Shown in pieces: positions 46,912 to 57,309 of a DNA stretch of 64,000 bases (positions within the stretch are counted from its first letter, which is position 1; every line of letters starts with the position of its first letter). Position numbers and translations under genes: made by a program. The DNA is from Ophiosphaerella korrae (taxonomy: Eukaryota; Ascomycota; Dothideomycetes; Pleosporales; Phaeosphaeriaceae): contig JALNQF010000040.1 in the NCBI GenBank assembly GCA_028456385.1, positions 62,001 through 126,000 on the forward strand. Reading direction: 5' to 3'. The notes under the pieces were generated by a model. The model ran no database searches, had not been told where the DNA came from, and was given only the letters and a program-made list of their open reading frames with translations.

Positions 46912-49900
46912 CCGGCTAGCGATTGGTTGCCGAGGTTGACTAGCCGAGGCTCACATAGGGCACAGCCCGTTACAAGTAATTACCTCAAGAAAAACTCGGA
47001 CTTTCAGAAGCATTTAGTACACTCTTAACTATAATGTTTTCAAGGCTTGGAAAATGGAGGAGAAACCACAGCGCAACAAGTGAACCGGTATCAAGTCCAC
47101 CAATCTACAATACTCCACACTCATGCCCTTCCTGCGCCAAAGTCGTAGCCTGTTGCATCCAGTACTATCTTGGCAACACCGAAAGCCATAAATACACGAT
47201 TTTGGCTGTCCCTGCTTCTCTATCGTGGCTACTGGGGTTTGGAAACGGGCTCCGGACCATGAGTGTGTCGCGTTAGTGTTTTCGAGTTTTGGCTTGCAGG
47301 AGATGGAAGTGTGCTTCACGGCTGATGCCCGAGGTGGGACAATAAGCACGACTAGGTTGCGACTGAGCCTGTGCATGCATGCGAGTAATTGCACTATTTT
47401 CAAGTAAAATCTACTCTTAGCATACACCCAATCAGGTCCGTCAATCTTAGCACACTATATTAACAAAATCTTACTGGCACTACTTAGATTGATGGTGCTC
47501 AGGCGTACTCAAGCTCGCTTATAGTCGCTCGCGGTCTACTCAGGCTTAATTAAGCTTATCTATAATTAAAATCTTAGTGCCTCAAGCTACTTATGCTTAA
47601 CCCTGTTCTTCGTTCTGGTCCCGATTCTAGTCCCTCTAACTATAGGTAACTTTATACTAAGCTACACCTTATAGTATCCCATAGCTGCCTCCTACTAAAA
47701 AATGAGAGATTTTGGAGGCGCCCGATTTTAGAATCTCCTAAGGGCTAGATAAAGCACATAGCGTTTTGAGCGATAGTCCATATTAGCTAATTAATGCCCT
47801 GTGTTAGTAGAACTTCCATACAACATCCCGTTGCGGTAAGTTAGTAGTAGTATACAGTACTGTACACCAGGGCGAAAGGAAATAAAGGGTGGATTTAAGT
47901 CTATTCAAATCTATCGATCTACTTCGTACGGCCTATCCATATATGTAGGGGGTCCTTCCGCGCGGGCCAGTAGCCTGTGCGGTAAGTAATTCCTTTTCTA
48001 GCCCCTTTGCTTTACGTGCCTTAGGGCACGTGATTTAGGCTATACAATACTTAGAGATACTGCGTACGGACACCCTGCGAATATACCGTATCCTAAGTGT
48101 TATAATTTCTAAGTCTTATAAGATTTACACCTCCTCTAAGGAGTGTCAGTATTTATAGTTAAAGCTTTTCTTGCCCACAAGAGTAAGAAGCTAATTCTTT
48201 TGCTTCTACATGGTATTTTACACGATTATGTAGTGTTACTGCGATGATACCACCTTCCTAAAAGCGAGCACCCGCTAGCTGCGGACAGAAGCTGGCCACG
48301 AACAGACCTAGCGTGCGTTAAGAAACGGCAGGGTCCGATAGAAACCCCTAATCAGACTCGCTGGGGACCTGAGCTTCTCTTGGGAGCTCCCCTCTCCTAG
48401 AAGCCCTTCTCTCCACAGAGTTTTCTTAGAGCTCCGAGCTCCTTGGGCAACCTTCTCTTCTTAGAGAGGTTCTTCAAGGAGCCCATCTCTCCCGCCCAAA
48501 AAGCAGCTCCCACCCAAGTGCTACCAAGCTGCTACCGCTCTCGTCCTCGTCTCTCTGTACCCTCAATTCATTCTCGTTAAGGGAACGGCCAGCATTGCCT
48601 ACTCATCCCGCCTTTGGACAGGAGACGTGGATGCTGTGGCCTCTGCCAAAGTAATCATCGTCTTTCAGCAGGCAGTAGAACAGGAGGGCTGGTGTTTCAA
48701 GATCAATCCGTGCGACATGATTGAGTTCGACAGCTTCCAGGGTTTCCGAGTTAGTTTGGAACTGTTCCAACTTGGTGGTGACCTTCGAATCAATCGCCGC
48801 GATCGAACCATGTTTCAATGGATTCATCGCGTGTGTGCAGCTCAAGAGCTGTGGGTCAAAACGAAGAACGATACAATGTCCTTATTGATATCCCTCTCCG
48901 TCTTCCTCTTCCTGTGTGACCCCATAGCCAAGAGTAAAGCTCGGACTATAGTCGAAGTAACTGGAGGAAATGCGAGCATCATGATGAAGCGCGAAATCAT
49001 CCTAGATAGTAAATTGATCTAAGCGTTTTGCACCTTTAGCAGAGATGATGATAATAGATTCATTTGTCGAGAATAAATGTATGACCTGGAAAAATGGTCG
49101 GTTACATAAATTTCCTTATAGTGTAGGTAGGTGTGAGGAGTTTTGCGGTAGGAATTAGAATAATTGAATGACTGAGTATATTGTGGAAAGGAGACAAATC
49201 CTCGACCCCCTGAGTAACTATGAGAGGTGGTCTATATGCTAGTAGTCATGTGTTATAGCACGTGGCGTTCCCGTAGGCGGCCCCAGAGGGTAGCCAGGGG
49301 TGGTCCTCTAGAATACCGTGACAGTAGCTTAGATTAAAGTACTAGTACCTCTAATTACTAGGCTAGAGGCGGGCGAACCTATAGTAGAAAGGGAAGGTAG
49401 GTTTAAAACGAGTAGACAAGGGCGATAGAGGAGTCGTACGTCGCATACGCACATGGATATATACACTCAGCGGCCAACCCTAACGCCCACTATTAATACC
49501 GTTAGCCTAAATACTACAGCCGTTCTCTCTTAAACTGTATTTCCGCTCCTCTTCGCCTAGTTAGAATCATAGTTCCTTTTCTTGGAGCGGGTTTCTTCTA
49601 ATATATCGACGTCAACATTGAAGCCAAATGCGCACGCCTAAAAGCCCACTTCGCCTATCTACATCTTCCACTCCATTCCCCTAGGTAACACAGATAACAG
49701 AGTACAGATATATCGGCTAGTCAAGAGCCTTAAGGTGCTGAGATCGTAGATTGGCACGGGTTTCCGCACGTGGTGGGATAAGGTTCTTAGTATTAAAAGG
49801 GAGAGCAGTGATTAATTTTACTACCTACTGTATATACGATATCCGATTCATAGCATGAATTAGAAGAACTCTAGCCTATGCATAGCTAAGCGAGTGCAGA

Positions 49901-50013
49901 TATCGAAACAATTTTTCAAATTCTACTATATTAGGTTGGCTAGGTAGGTAGTAGAATACGTTAATATTCAAGTAGAATATATTGTAAGATAAAAACCTAT
50001 ACTCATTAAGCTA
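46912..50013. other. A+T-rich gene-poor region
   Basis: No gene supported. At about 47390-47425 the word AAGTAAAATCTACTCTTAGC matches the left end of the dispersed repeat, perhaps a fragment of the same family. A CTCTCC-rich array lies at about 48365-48500. Competing frames at 48603-49022 on both strands have no domain. From 49030 to 50010 the DNA is TA-rich and stop-ridden, like decayed repeats. Confidence 0.45.
48365..48500. repeat. CTCTCC-rich array, second copy
   Basis: Shorter relative of the array at 45115-45330, with the same alternation of CTCTCC-like cores and 7-bp linkers. Both are on the plus strand in the same orientation, about 3.2 kb apart. Confidence 0.6.
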
Positions 50014-52406
50014 CTAAGTAATACATAAGCTTGAGACTCCTAGCTCCGCTCTCGCCTCCGCCACTGTGTAATTAGCTCCAGTGTACATAATTGTAGGAGT
50101 TTCATGTGCGAGCTCCTCCATTCGAAGTCTCTCCACAGCCCCTCTTCCAACGTATTTGCAGACTAGATTATCCTGTGCACCACCTGTCTGTGATGTGTCC
50201 AAAGGCGCATCACGCAGGAGGGCCACGGCTGGCCACATCTGGCCTGGATTTGCCGTACCGTTAGCAGTTAGAATGATTACGCCGTCGAAGAGAGCGCTTT
50301 CAGGCGGAGTTGGCCAGGCCTCATTGAATACATGCGAAATGCCGTTCCTTTATCTTCCCTCTTACCAGTGGACCTATCGCCCTCCACCCATATGATGAAA
50401 TTCTGGTTCCGGGATCGGCCATCTTCTGTAATGACACGATCCAGTAGACGCTTGTGTGGAAATCTGTTGCAGCCTTTCAAACGGCGATCAAACTGAAGGT
50501 AAAGGTAGCTCCCAATGAGGCCATCGCTCGTGCATACAGCTTTCTGACTATTCGACTTCGTGTCAAGTCTTGTTTCTGTAGGATACATTAACGTTTTTGG
50601 CGCCCAAAGGAAGCCTGAGAAGGACAACTTGGGGCCTTCGGCGAACACGATGTCTACTGGAATTTCTTTTAACATCAACCAGAAGTCCCTGGCTCGTTCT
50701 TCCTTCTTCACTTTTTCCAGTGCGCTTAACTGACTGGCGTTGAATTTCAGCATAGAAGCGATGCTGAGAAACTCATCTCCCGTGGCATTCGTTAAACGGA
50801 AGCGAAATGCGAGGTAGATATGGCCAATATTAAAGTCAGGTTCATTCGTTCTTAGCCGATAGAGTTGAGCAGCAAGTGTCCTCCAAACGACGCTAACAGT
50901 CAAACGCATGGTCGGTCCCGTAGTGCCAGGCTTGAACTCATGGGTTTCATCGTTATCAAGGAGGAAAAGTAATTTTTTCGCTAAGACAGCTTCCTCGTAC
51001 GTCCACATTCGCTGCATCCAGGCAGACATATAGATTGAAGCAAACAAAATTTCTGTTGAGGCTGCGGCTGAGCATTTTTGAATAAGCCTATCAATGATTA
51101 GGACTGAGGATGCGCACGTGTATACGTCACGGATTCCAATCAAAGCTGTCATATACATATCTGAGGCGTGCCCTAGAATGCATAGCGAGTCTATCCAGAA
51201 GTTTGCTAGGATTCCAGAACGGATACCCACCACCTTTGTAACGAGGTCAGAGATACGAAGGACTTGGCACGTCAAGAGGCCTTTTTCTGTTGATCCCCCA
51301 AGACCGTCGACCCAGACGTGGGAGATGGCGACATAATCTCCAGTCTTTCCTTTGTCCACGGCTTGCACAGTGAGTTGAGGCTCACCGTATTGGTATTCTA
51401 AACTTATGACTGGCAGTTGATTTCGCCTCAGTATTTCCTCGACTTGGGTCTGATCAGGAAAGAGAGGTACACATTGGTAGTTGGATACGTAGTGCCGTTG
51501 TTTATATGTCGAGGTAACCACGTTGTTCCTAGCGCAGGCCTTCTCTGTACAAGTTTCATGACCTGGAGTGTCCTGTCGAATCTGAGTGTTCACCAGCCAG
51601 TCCATAGTGGACTGGTTTGTTGTCGCTTCCAGAAGGTGGATTTGGTATTCGCACCACCCTAATTGCCTCAGTCGAGTCCGACGCGATTCTACGGCCGAGA
51701 AAGGTACGTGTAGATTTGCGAGACCCGTCGAATCCTCAAAAACATAAATCATAGTCTCCATAAGTACCTCAACCAAGCGAACTATGGCCGGAGTGATATC
51801 TGATACCAAGTCCATGAATCCGGGGTAGCCTTTGTCCAACTTAATCTTGCATTGCCCGAAACCAATCGTGGCCAGCCGGGATATCCAATCACGCGCAAGG
51901 GACAGATTCCTTCCTAATCCTTGTTGAGCTTCAGGCTTTCTATCATGTTCCTTGATCCTGATACGAAAAATCTTGGCCTGAAGACAAAAGTGTAGGTTTC
52001 GGGTGTACAAGGTGTTTCGGCCGTTCGAGTTTGGCCTCATCAGATACGAAACCTCGACTTTCTTGCCCAAGAACGTCTCTAGTAGGCCAAAATATAGCCA
52101 TGCCTGCAGAAAAGACGCGACGCGCCTTCCCACCGAAACTGCATCAAGTGCGTTCAAGTCCTGGTGGGCCTCCTTGATATGGCCGTTCCAGATTTCATCA
52201 ACACTCCAGCCTAGAGACGTTGGGTAGTTATGCAACTCTTTAGCCCGAGGGACCTCGTCATGCGCAAAATCGAGCCATGGTGTTTCTGGAGGAATGAAGT
52301 CGATAGGGTCCGAGATTGTGGTCCAATCCATGGACAGGACATCGTTATGGTAGGCAAGGCTGGTGCTTGAGTCGTGCTCATCGGGTTCAAAGAAGAGGTG
52401 CTCCAT
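50014..52406 (-). CDS. Long-type HET-domain protein with a C-terminal frameshift
   Basis: HET protein of the same long class as 13599-16785. The ATG is at 52406 and the frame runs without introns to 50277. The core motifs are YVAISHVWVDGLGG (about residue 355), FWIDSLCILG (about 402) and RMWTYEEAVLAKK (about 465; family RLWTLQE). A Cys/His cluster precedes the core (ETCTEKAC, then H-X5-YQC). Near 50345 the meaningful reading moves one frame: HVFNEAWPTPPESALFDGV and the rest of the family C-terminus continue to a stop at 50014-50016, while the original frame ends at 50277 in unrelated residues. It is either a recent one-base indel or a sequencing error; the HET core itself is intact. It is divergently transcribed from membrane-protein copy B, 259 bp away. 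Confidence 0.85.
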
Positions 52407-52665
52407 AAAGAAATACCCCCCAAAAAAGGGTGTGAACTATTTAATTCGTTGTTATGCCAACAATAGTGTTCATGACAAGCACGGAGAAGTGTTGCAATAG
52501 CAATCAATGCAGATTAGACCTTAGATAATCATCGTTGCACGAACGAATCAAGGTTGCAGATAACACCGCCCACTGGTGGGGCTAAGCCCCATTTTTACCT
52601 ATTTCTCTTTCCTGATCACAGCACACCACGCAACGTCTTTTCCCTTTCGATTTGAGCCACATGAT
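52407..52665. promoter_or_regulatory. Shared divergent promoter, HET gene and membrane protein B
   Basis: Only 259 bp separate the start codons of two divergently transcribed genes, so both promoters must overlap here. Co-regulation is plausible. No TATA box or known factor site stands out. Confidence 0.55.
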
Positions 52666-54028
52666 ATGCCTCCTACATTTGAGCAAGTTCAAAAATCCCT
52701 CCGCCGGGAAGCTACCGGGACGATGGTAGCTGTGGCGAATCAAAGCCCAAGATGGAGTCAGCCTAGCGATATATTTTCCATTCTTCTCATTCTTGGTGGG
52801 GACATTGTCCACAAGGCTCTAGCACAGTTAGTTGGATCGAGCATCACGCTAGTAACGTTTTCATTCGGTGAGCCATCCAGCACTCTAAAAGTCAATGATG
52901 ATCATTTAGCTGATCAGTGTGAATACGCGCGCAGGTTGGGTATCTTACGCCATCTCCGCCTTGTATACCAGCGTCAGCAACGCGAGCTTGATGCCATCGG
53001 GATCTGAATGTCCGATATTGGTCTTCACCGCAAAGAACGGCTATGTGCGAGCTAACAATAGCTGGGTATTGAGCCGCTTAATCCGCGACTTCGAGAGCTG
53101 GATGGACCTTGAAGTCCGCAACAAGCTAAACAAGATGATGAACGATCGGCACAATTATATGAAGTTGCATGCTCGAAAAGGAACTACGATCCCGATGCCG
53201 AAGAAGAGCGGCTTGTGCATCTCCATCTATGAGCCTTCCAAAATGCGGAAGGCAGGTGATCCAATCCGCGACTTCGCCTACTATAGTGGCTTCTTCGTGG
53301 TAATCATTCAATTGACTGTTGCTGCAATCCCGATTATACTATACCGTGACTGGAGCATCATGGTGATCACAGCTCTTGGGACTGTGCTCGCATTTCTTAC
53401 TGGGGCATTGCTACATTGGCAAAAAGAAAAGTGGTTTGGAAGGCGTAACGCCATGAATGCTTACATCTTAACGCGTGGAAACGGAGCACAACACGCTTTA
53501 ATGATACTAGGAAATGGTCATGGCCTTAACCTTGAAGACCTTGCGGTTGGGGCAGAAAATCTGGACTCCGCTACCGCAGACTGGACAACTCGCTCTTTTC
53601 TGTTCATACTAGGCTGTTTCTGGATTGCGCTCCTTATTGCAGCAGCTGGACTGTTTCAGCCATCCTGGTTTCTCCTATGCGTCGGTGGCGTCGGAATGCT
53701 TCAGAATCTCTTAGTAGCTGGTTGGCGACGCAAACCTGAAGCAATGGGCATACACCTCAATTTCCGTAAAGTGATAGGCCATATGTCGACGATGGATGCT
53801 TTGCTTCAATTTGAGAGGGAATATCCGAATGCTGGAAGAAGCTTGTTACGCACATTCTTTCCTGGACCACTGTTTCCAGACGAAGAAGCAAAGTGGGCAG
53901 CCCTACGAGCAAAGAGTAATAGTCAATTTACCAACGTGGTTGATCAACAACAGCAGATAGACCAGGTTCTACGTCAACCAGATGCACTAGAGTCCTGGGC
54001 TCAACAAGCAAAAAGTTTTGAGAAGTAA
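52666..54028 (+). CDS. Multi-pass membrane protein, copy B, 431 aa
   Basis: Two exons, 52666-52867 and 52935-54028. The intron is 52868-52934 (67 nt, GTGAGC donor, CAG acceptor), and the phase gives the same FSFGW junction as copy A. Hydrophobic segments: FSILLILGGDIVHKALAQL near the N-terminus, the stretch across the splice site, GFFVVIIQLTVAAIPIILY, WSIMVITALGTVLAFLTGAL, SFLFILGCFWIALLIAAAGL and WFLLCVGGVGMLQNLLVAG. The highly conserved loop YILTRGNGAQHALMILGN and LNLEDLAVG separate the middle and last helix groups. Copy B is longer than A at the C-terminus, with a Gln-rich tail. Function unknown; its repeated position next to HET genes suggests a role in the same pathway, which is inference. 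The start ATG 52666 is the first with a conserved continuation. Confidence 0.85.
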
Positions 54029-54046
54029 CACGACGTCTATCTCTAG

Positions 54047-54960
54047 CTAATATAAGACGACAAAATGGCTCTTTTCGATATCGTCACTCGCAAGCCATCT
54101 CGCCTGCCGCATCGGACCGCGCAATCTTAACATTGCTGAAGTGATTTGATCAAAAGGCGCGAGCGGGGACGCAGGAATGGCCGATGCTTCTAGGATCGCA
54201 ATCATACTGCGTCCCAGCTTTTCCGTTGACATTGCTCCAACGAGCATTTTATCCTATTGTCTACAGAAACCCATGACTAGGTAGGAGCTCTGTAGGTCGT
54301 AGGGCGTGCCCGGCGCTCCGAATCCCGCAGCCACCACACGAGAGAGACCGCCAAGGAACTTTTCCAAAGACCAGCGAAATACATATCTTGCAGAGTAGCG
54401 CTATATCGACTCGCCACGCCTGCTAATCCGGGAAGTTTGTCCGCAGGGACGGAAAGGCTGCGTGTCATGTACTGCTCGATAATATCGTGCCAATCTCCCC
54501 ATGCCATATCCTTAATGGTTGAAAGGTTAGGCAAAACTTCCGCAGCTAGGGTATTCTGCGCGTGTGGCATCCCGTAAGGCTCACGTGGGGCGTTCCCGCC
54601 ATCGCTATATTCACAAACGCGACAGACCCCGAGTTGACGTGAGCTGAAGCACAAGAGCCTTGGCGAGAGTAGGCTTTCCTGTAGGTATGCACCAGGCACG
54701 CTTATTCGTTGGCTCCTCGGTTGCATCGTAGACATCCGAAGGCTCCAACATCAGTTTGCCAACCTCACCGCTGGGAGTCCGAAGCACAATTTCAAAGGTG
54801 GGAGTATTGTCTTGGCGGCAATGGGGGAAGCCTTCAGCGCTGCTACATCTGCCTCATCATCCTGGACGATGCATAGACAATCGACCCCCGGAGGTCGAAT
54901 GCTGAATCGTCTGGCAACAGCAATGGCGTCTTAAACTGTTGGAGAGACGTGTGATTGGTA
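54047..54960 (-). pseudogene. HET-domain pseudogene
   Basis: Minus-strand HET remains in order: DAIAVARRFS and VDCLCIVQDDE (family WIDSLCIIQDD, with a small deletion before it), then a TGA, then AYLQESLLSPRLLCF, WHDIIEQYMTRSLSVPADKL, LPGLAGVASRY and FAGLWKSSLAVSLVWW. A stop follows at 54277-54279, and beyond it the C-terminal segment ASAIPASPLAPFDQ and LRLRGPMRQARW. Several stops and indels, so inactive. It lies just downstream of membrane protein B, tail to tail. Confidence 0.82.
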
Positions 54961-56478
54961 TGCCGCTCATAAAGCTAGCGAGGTTCGACTTTTTGGTCTT
55001 GAGTTGATCCTGACCCCAACAATAGGACAGCGCTGCGTAACTAGTCGGTTTTTCGAGTCGGCTCTACCAGCTTTACCGACATTATGGAGCCTTCAGAGAG
55101 TGATTGCACATCAATCAATCTTTTCGGCCTTTCATATACTTGCTCCTTTTTGTTCTTTCACATGCCATGGTCTTTCACGTAATGGTCGATCTGATCACTA
55201 GCGACATTAAGATTTGGGAGTTCTTTTTCCAGAAATGCAGGAGTTTTCCCCGCTACTACGGTCAGATGCATTTTCAAAACAGAATTTATCGCTCGATTGC
55301 GTGTCTGAGATTATAGGGAAATAGCGGTAAACAATTAAGTGAAATCTACTCTCACACAAAGCTTTTTCCGGATTTGACCTTGAGTTACCCAGGGGTGTAA
55401 CGTGAGTAATAAGTAAGCAGCTTGAGTTGTAGCTGAGCAACCCTGAGCTCGCCGTGAGCCAACGTGAATTAGCGTGATTGTGCCTGATTTCCTCCCTAAG
55501 CAGCATGAAGAGGGTCTGAAATCAGGCCCTAGTCAGCTCGTAGGGATGTGAGGCGTTAAGGACTAACTGGTCCCATTTTCGGGTCACAAGCTACGTTAGT
55601 GCCTACAACGGTCTTATCTATGTCTTAGAGCCTTACCACGATGCATATAAATTATTACTAACCTTATTTCTACTGTTGCAGGAGTAGGCTAATTAACTCG
55701 CCTAACATAGTTTAGCTTGTGGCTAGTAGCATTTCTATAGCGGGTAGATAGGACTAGCTTAGCGTTGATTTTACTCCTTGTGTTATAGATTTATGTCGCG
55801 TTCTTCTTAGATACTCTACACTCATCTTTAAGAGCGAACGTATGATGCTCTTAAGATGTGTAAAGCTATTACTGCCTCTGTGTAGACTCCTCTTACCCCT
55901 CCTAACCATCTCCATCTATAGCTGTGGATGTATCTTATCCCTTACACAGCAACCCTTTCCCAGCAATACGCTCTTCCAAGCTACCTTTGGCGGATTCAAG
56001 AATCAATTTCGCTCTCTGTAACGAGAATTATCCTGCCTCAGATCATGCACACCCACGCCGCATGAAGAGCGAGAGCGACGACAACAAGTAAAGATTGCAT
56101 AATGAATACGCCAAGAGCCCAAAGCCTATTTGTCTATAGGATTCACCCAACGTAGCCGATATCCTCGACCTATTATTCCCCCCGCCCAATCTCACCCAAC
56201 AGCTACACGTTACACGGATGACGTCACCCCTCCCGCGCCCAATCACCCACCCCCACCCTTTTCCACCGCCGCCCGCCGTCTTCCATGAAAGAAACAGGCC
56301 CAGCCCCTCCCGCAAACCATGTCGTAGCCGCCGCGTCATCCACCCTTTGCCCAGCAGCACCGATAAAGCCTAGCCAAACTGCACGGCCCTGGCCCTGGCC
56401 CAAACAAACACAAACACAAACGACGCGCAAACAAGCCCGCCCTACGCCCATCTGCACCCACGCGCTGAAAAACACCAC
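54961..56478. other. Intergenic with dispersed repeat copy 2
   Basis: No gene seen apart from the repeat at 55319-55594. The right part (56160-56478) is C-rich with short CA/CCC tracts and is the likely promoter of the small membrane protein that starts at 56479; frames on both strands here are compositional. Confidence 0.5.
55319..55594 (+). repeat. Dispersed repeat, copy 2
   Basis: Aligns with 44351-44622 over its whole length in the same orientation, with scattered differences that are mostly transitions by eye. No coding capacity. Confidence 0.85.
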
Positions 56479-56836
56479 ATGTCCTCCATCGCATCCGCGC
56501 TCTCGGACGTCGCGTCCAGCGTCGCCGAACTCGTGTGGTCCTTCGTGGCCACCGCCGCCCACCTGGTGCAGAACACGGCGGGCTTTTTCCTGAGATTCGC
56601 CTCCGAGGTCGTCGAGCTGGTTGTCAATTTCTTCCGGGGCCTGGTCGATTTGGCGGGCGGTATCGTGTCCTTTGTTGTTGGTAAGTGTGGCGAGACGAAA
56701 GGGGAACCTCGGGCGCTGACGGTGTGTAGGAAATGTTATTATGTTGGCGGTGCTGGGGGTGGCGTTTGTGGGCTTCTTGCGGTATCAGTGGAGCCAGGGG
56801 AAGGCGGTTAGGGTGGGGGATAAGAAGTTGAATTAG
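56479..56836 (+). CDS. Small membrane protein, 102 aa
   Basis: Two exons, 56479-56680 and 56730-56836. The intron is 49 nt (GTAAGT donor, TAG acceptor), and the phase matches. The first exon is amphipathic to hydrophobic throughout (AELVWSFVATAAHLV, EVVELVVNFFRGLVDL). The second exon contributes one clear transmembrane helix (VIMLAVLGVAFVGFLRY) and a short basic tail ending in DKKLN. Small conserved fungal membrane proteins of this layout exist, but I cannot name this one. The alternative unspliced frame to 56811 would replace the helix with Gly/Cys-rich sequence, so splicing is favoured. Confidence 0.78.
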
Positions 56837-57309
56837 GGGGTTGGGTGGGGGTGGGGGTGGTGTGGTGTTGGGTAGGTGGAGGAATTGAACTTGGCTTGGA
56901 TACAGTAATTATACTTTGAGGCGGGATGTTTTGTGCTTCTGTGCCAAGTGGGTGGGGCATCAGATGCTGTTATGCCTCACCAGTGAGATTATGAACTGTT
57001 ACAGTAACGTTAGTCAGCATTCAAGCAAAGCAAATCTGGGCTCTATCGTATTTCTTATACTTGTTTGCAAGGCATCTATAAACAAGTTTATTCGTTTATG
57101 TTTATGTTTATCTTTATATACAAAAACTACCTGTCCGCACACTATTTAACCGTAGGCAACCCTAGAGCACCTCTTTAATGAATTGCGACTTCCGTCATTT
57201 TCCACATCTCCAGTCGTTGTATTTGAAAATTGGCAAATACAAATATCCCGACACGCTCAAATTTGGCTGAGCCTCGCTCAGCCATATCAAGTTTTCTCAA
57301 TATCAATCC
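56837..57309. other. Convergent spacer, no gene seen
   Basis: 3' flanks of the small membrane protein and of the HET pseudogene; only short unrecognised frames. Confidence 0.5.

Noticed and set aside
48015..48033. Short palindrome ACGTGCC...GGCACGT
   Set aside because: Too short and isolated in decayed A+T-rich DNA to support a function.
48603..49022. 131-codon plus frame and 80-codon minus frame
   Set aside because: Neither has a domain and they contradict each other.
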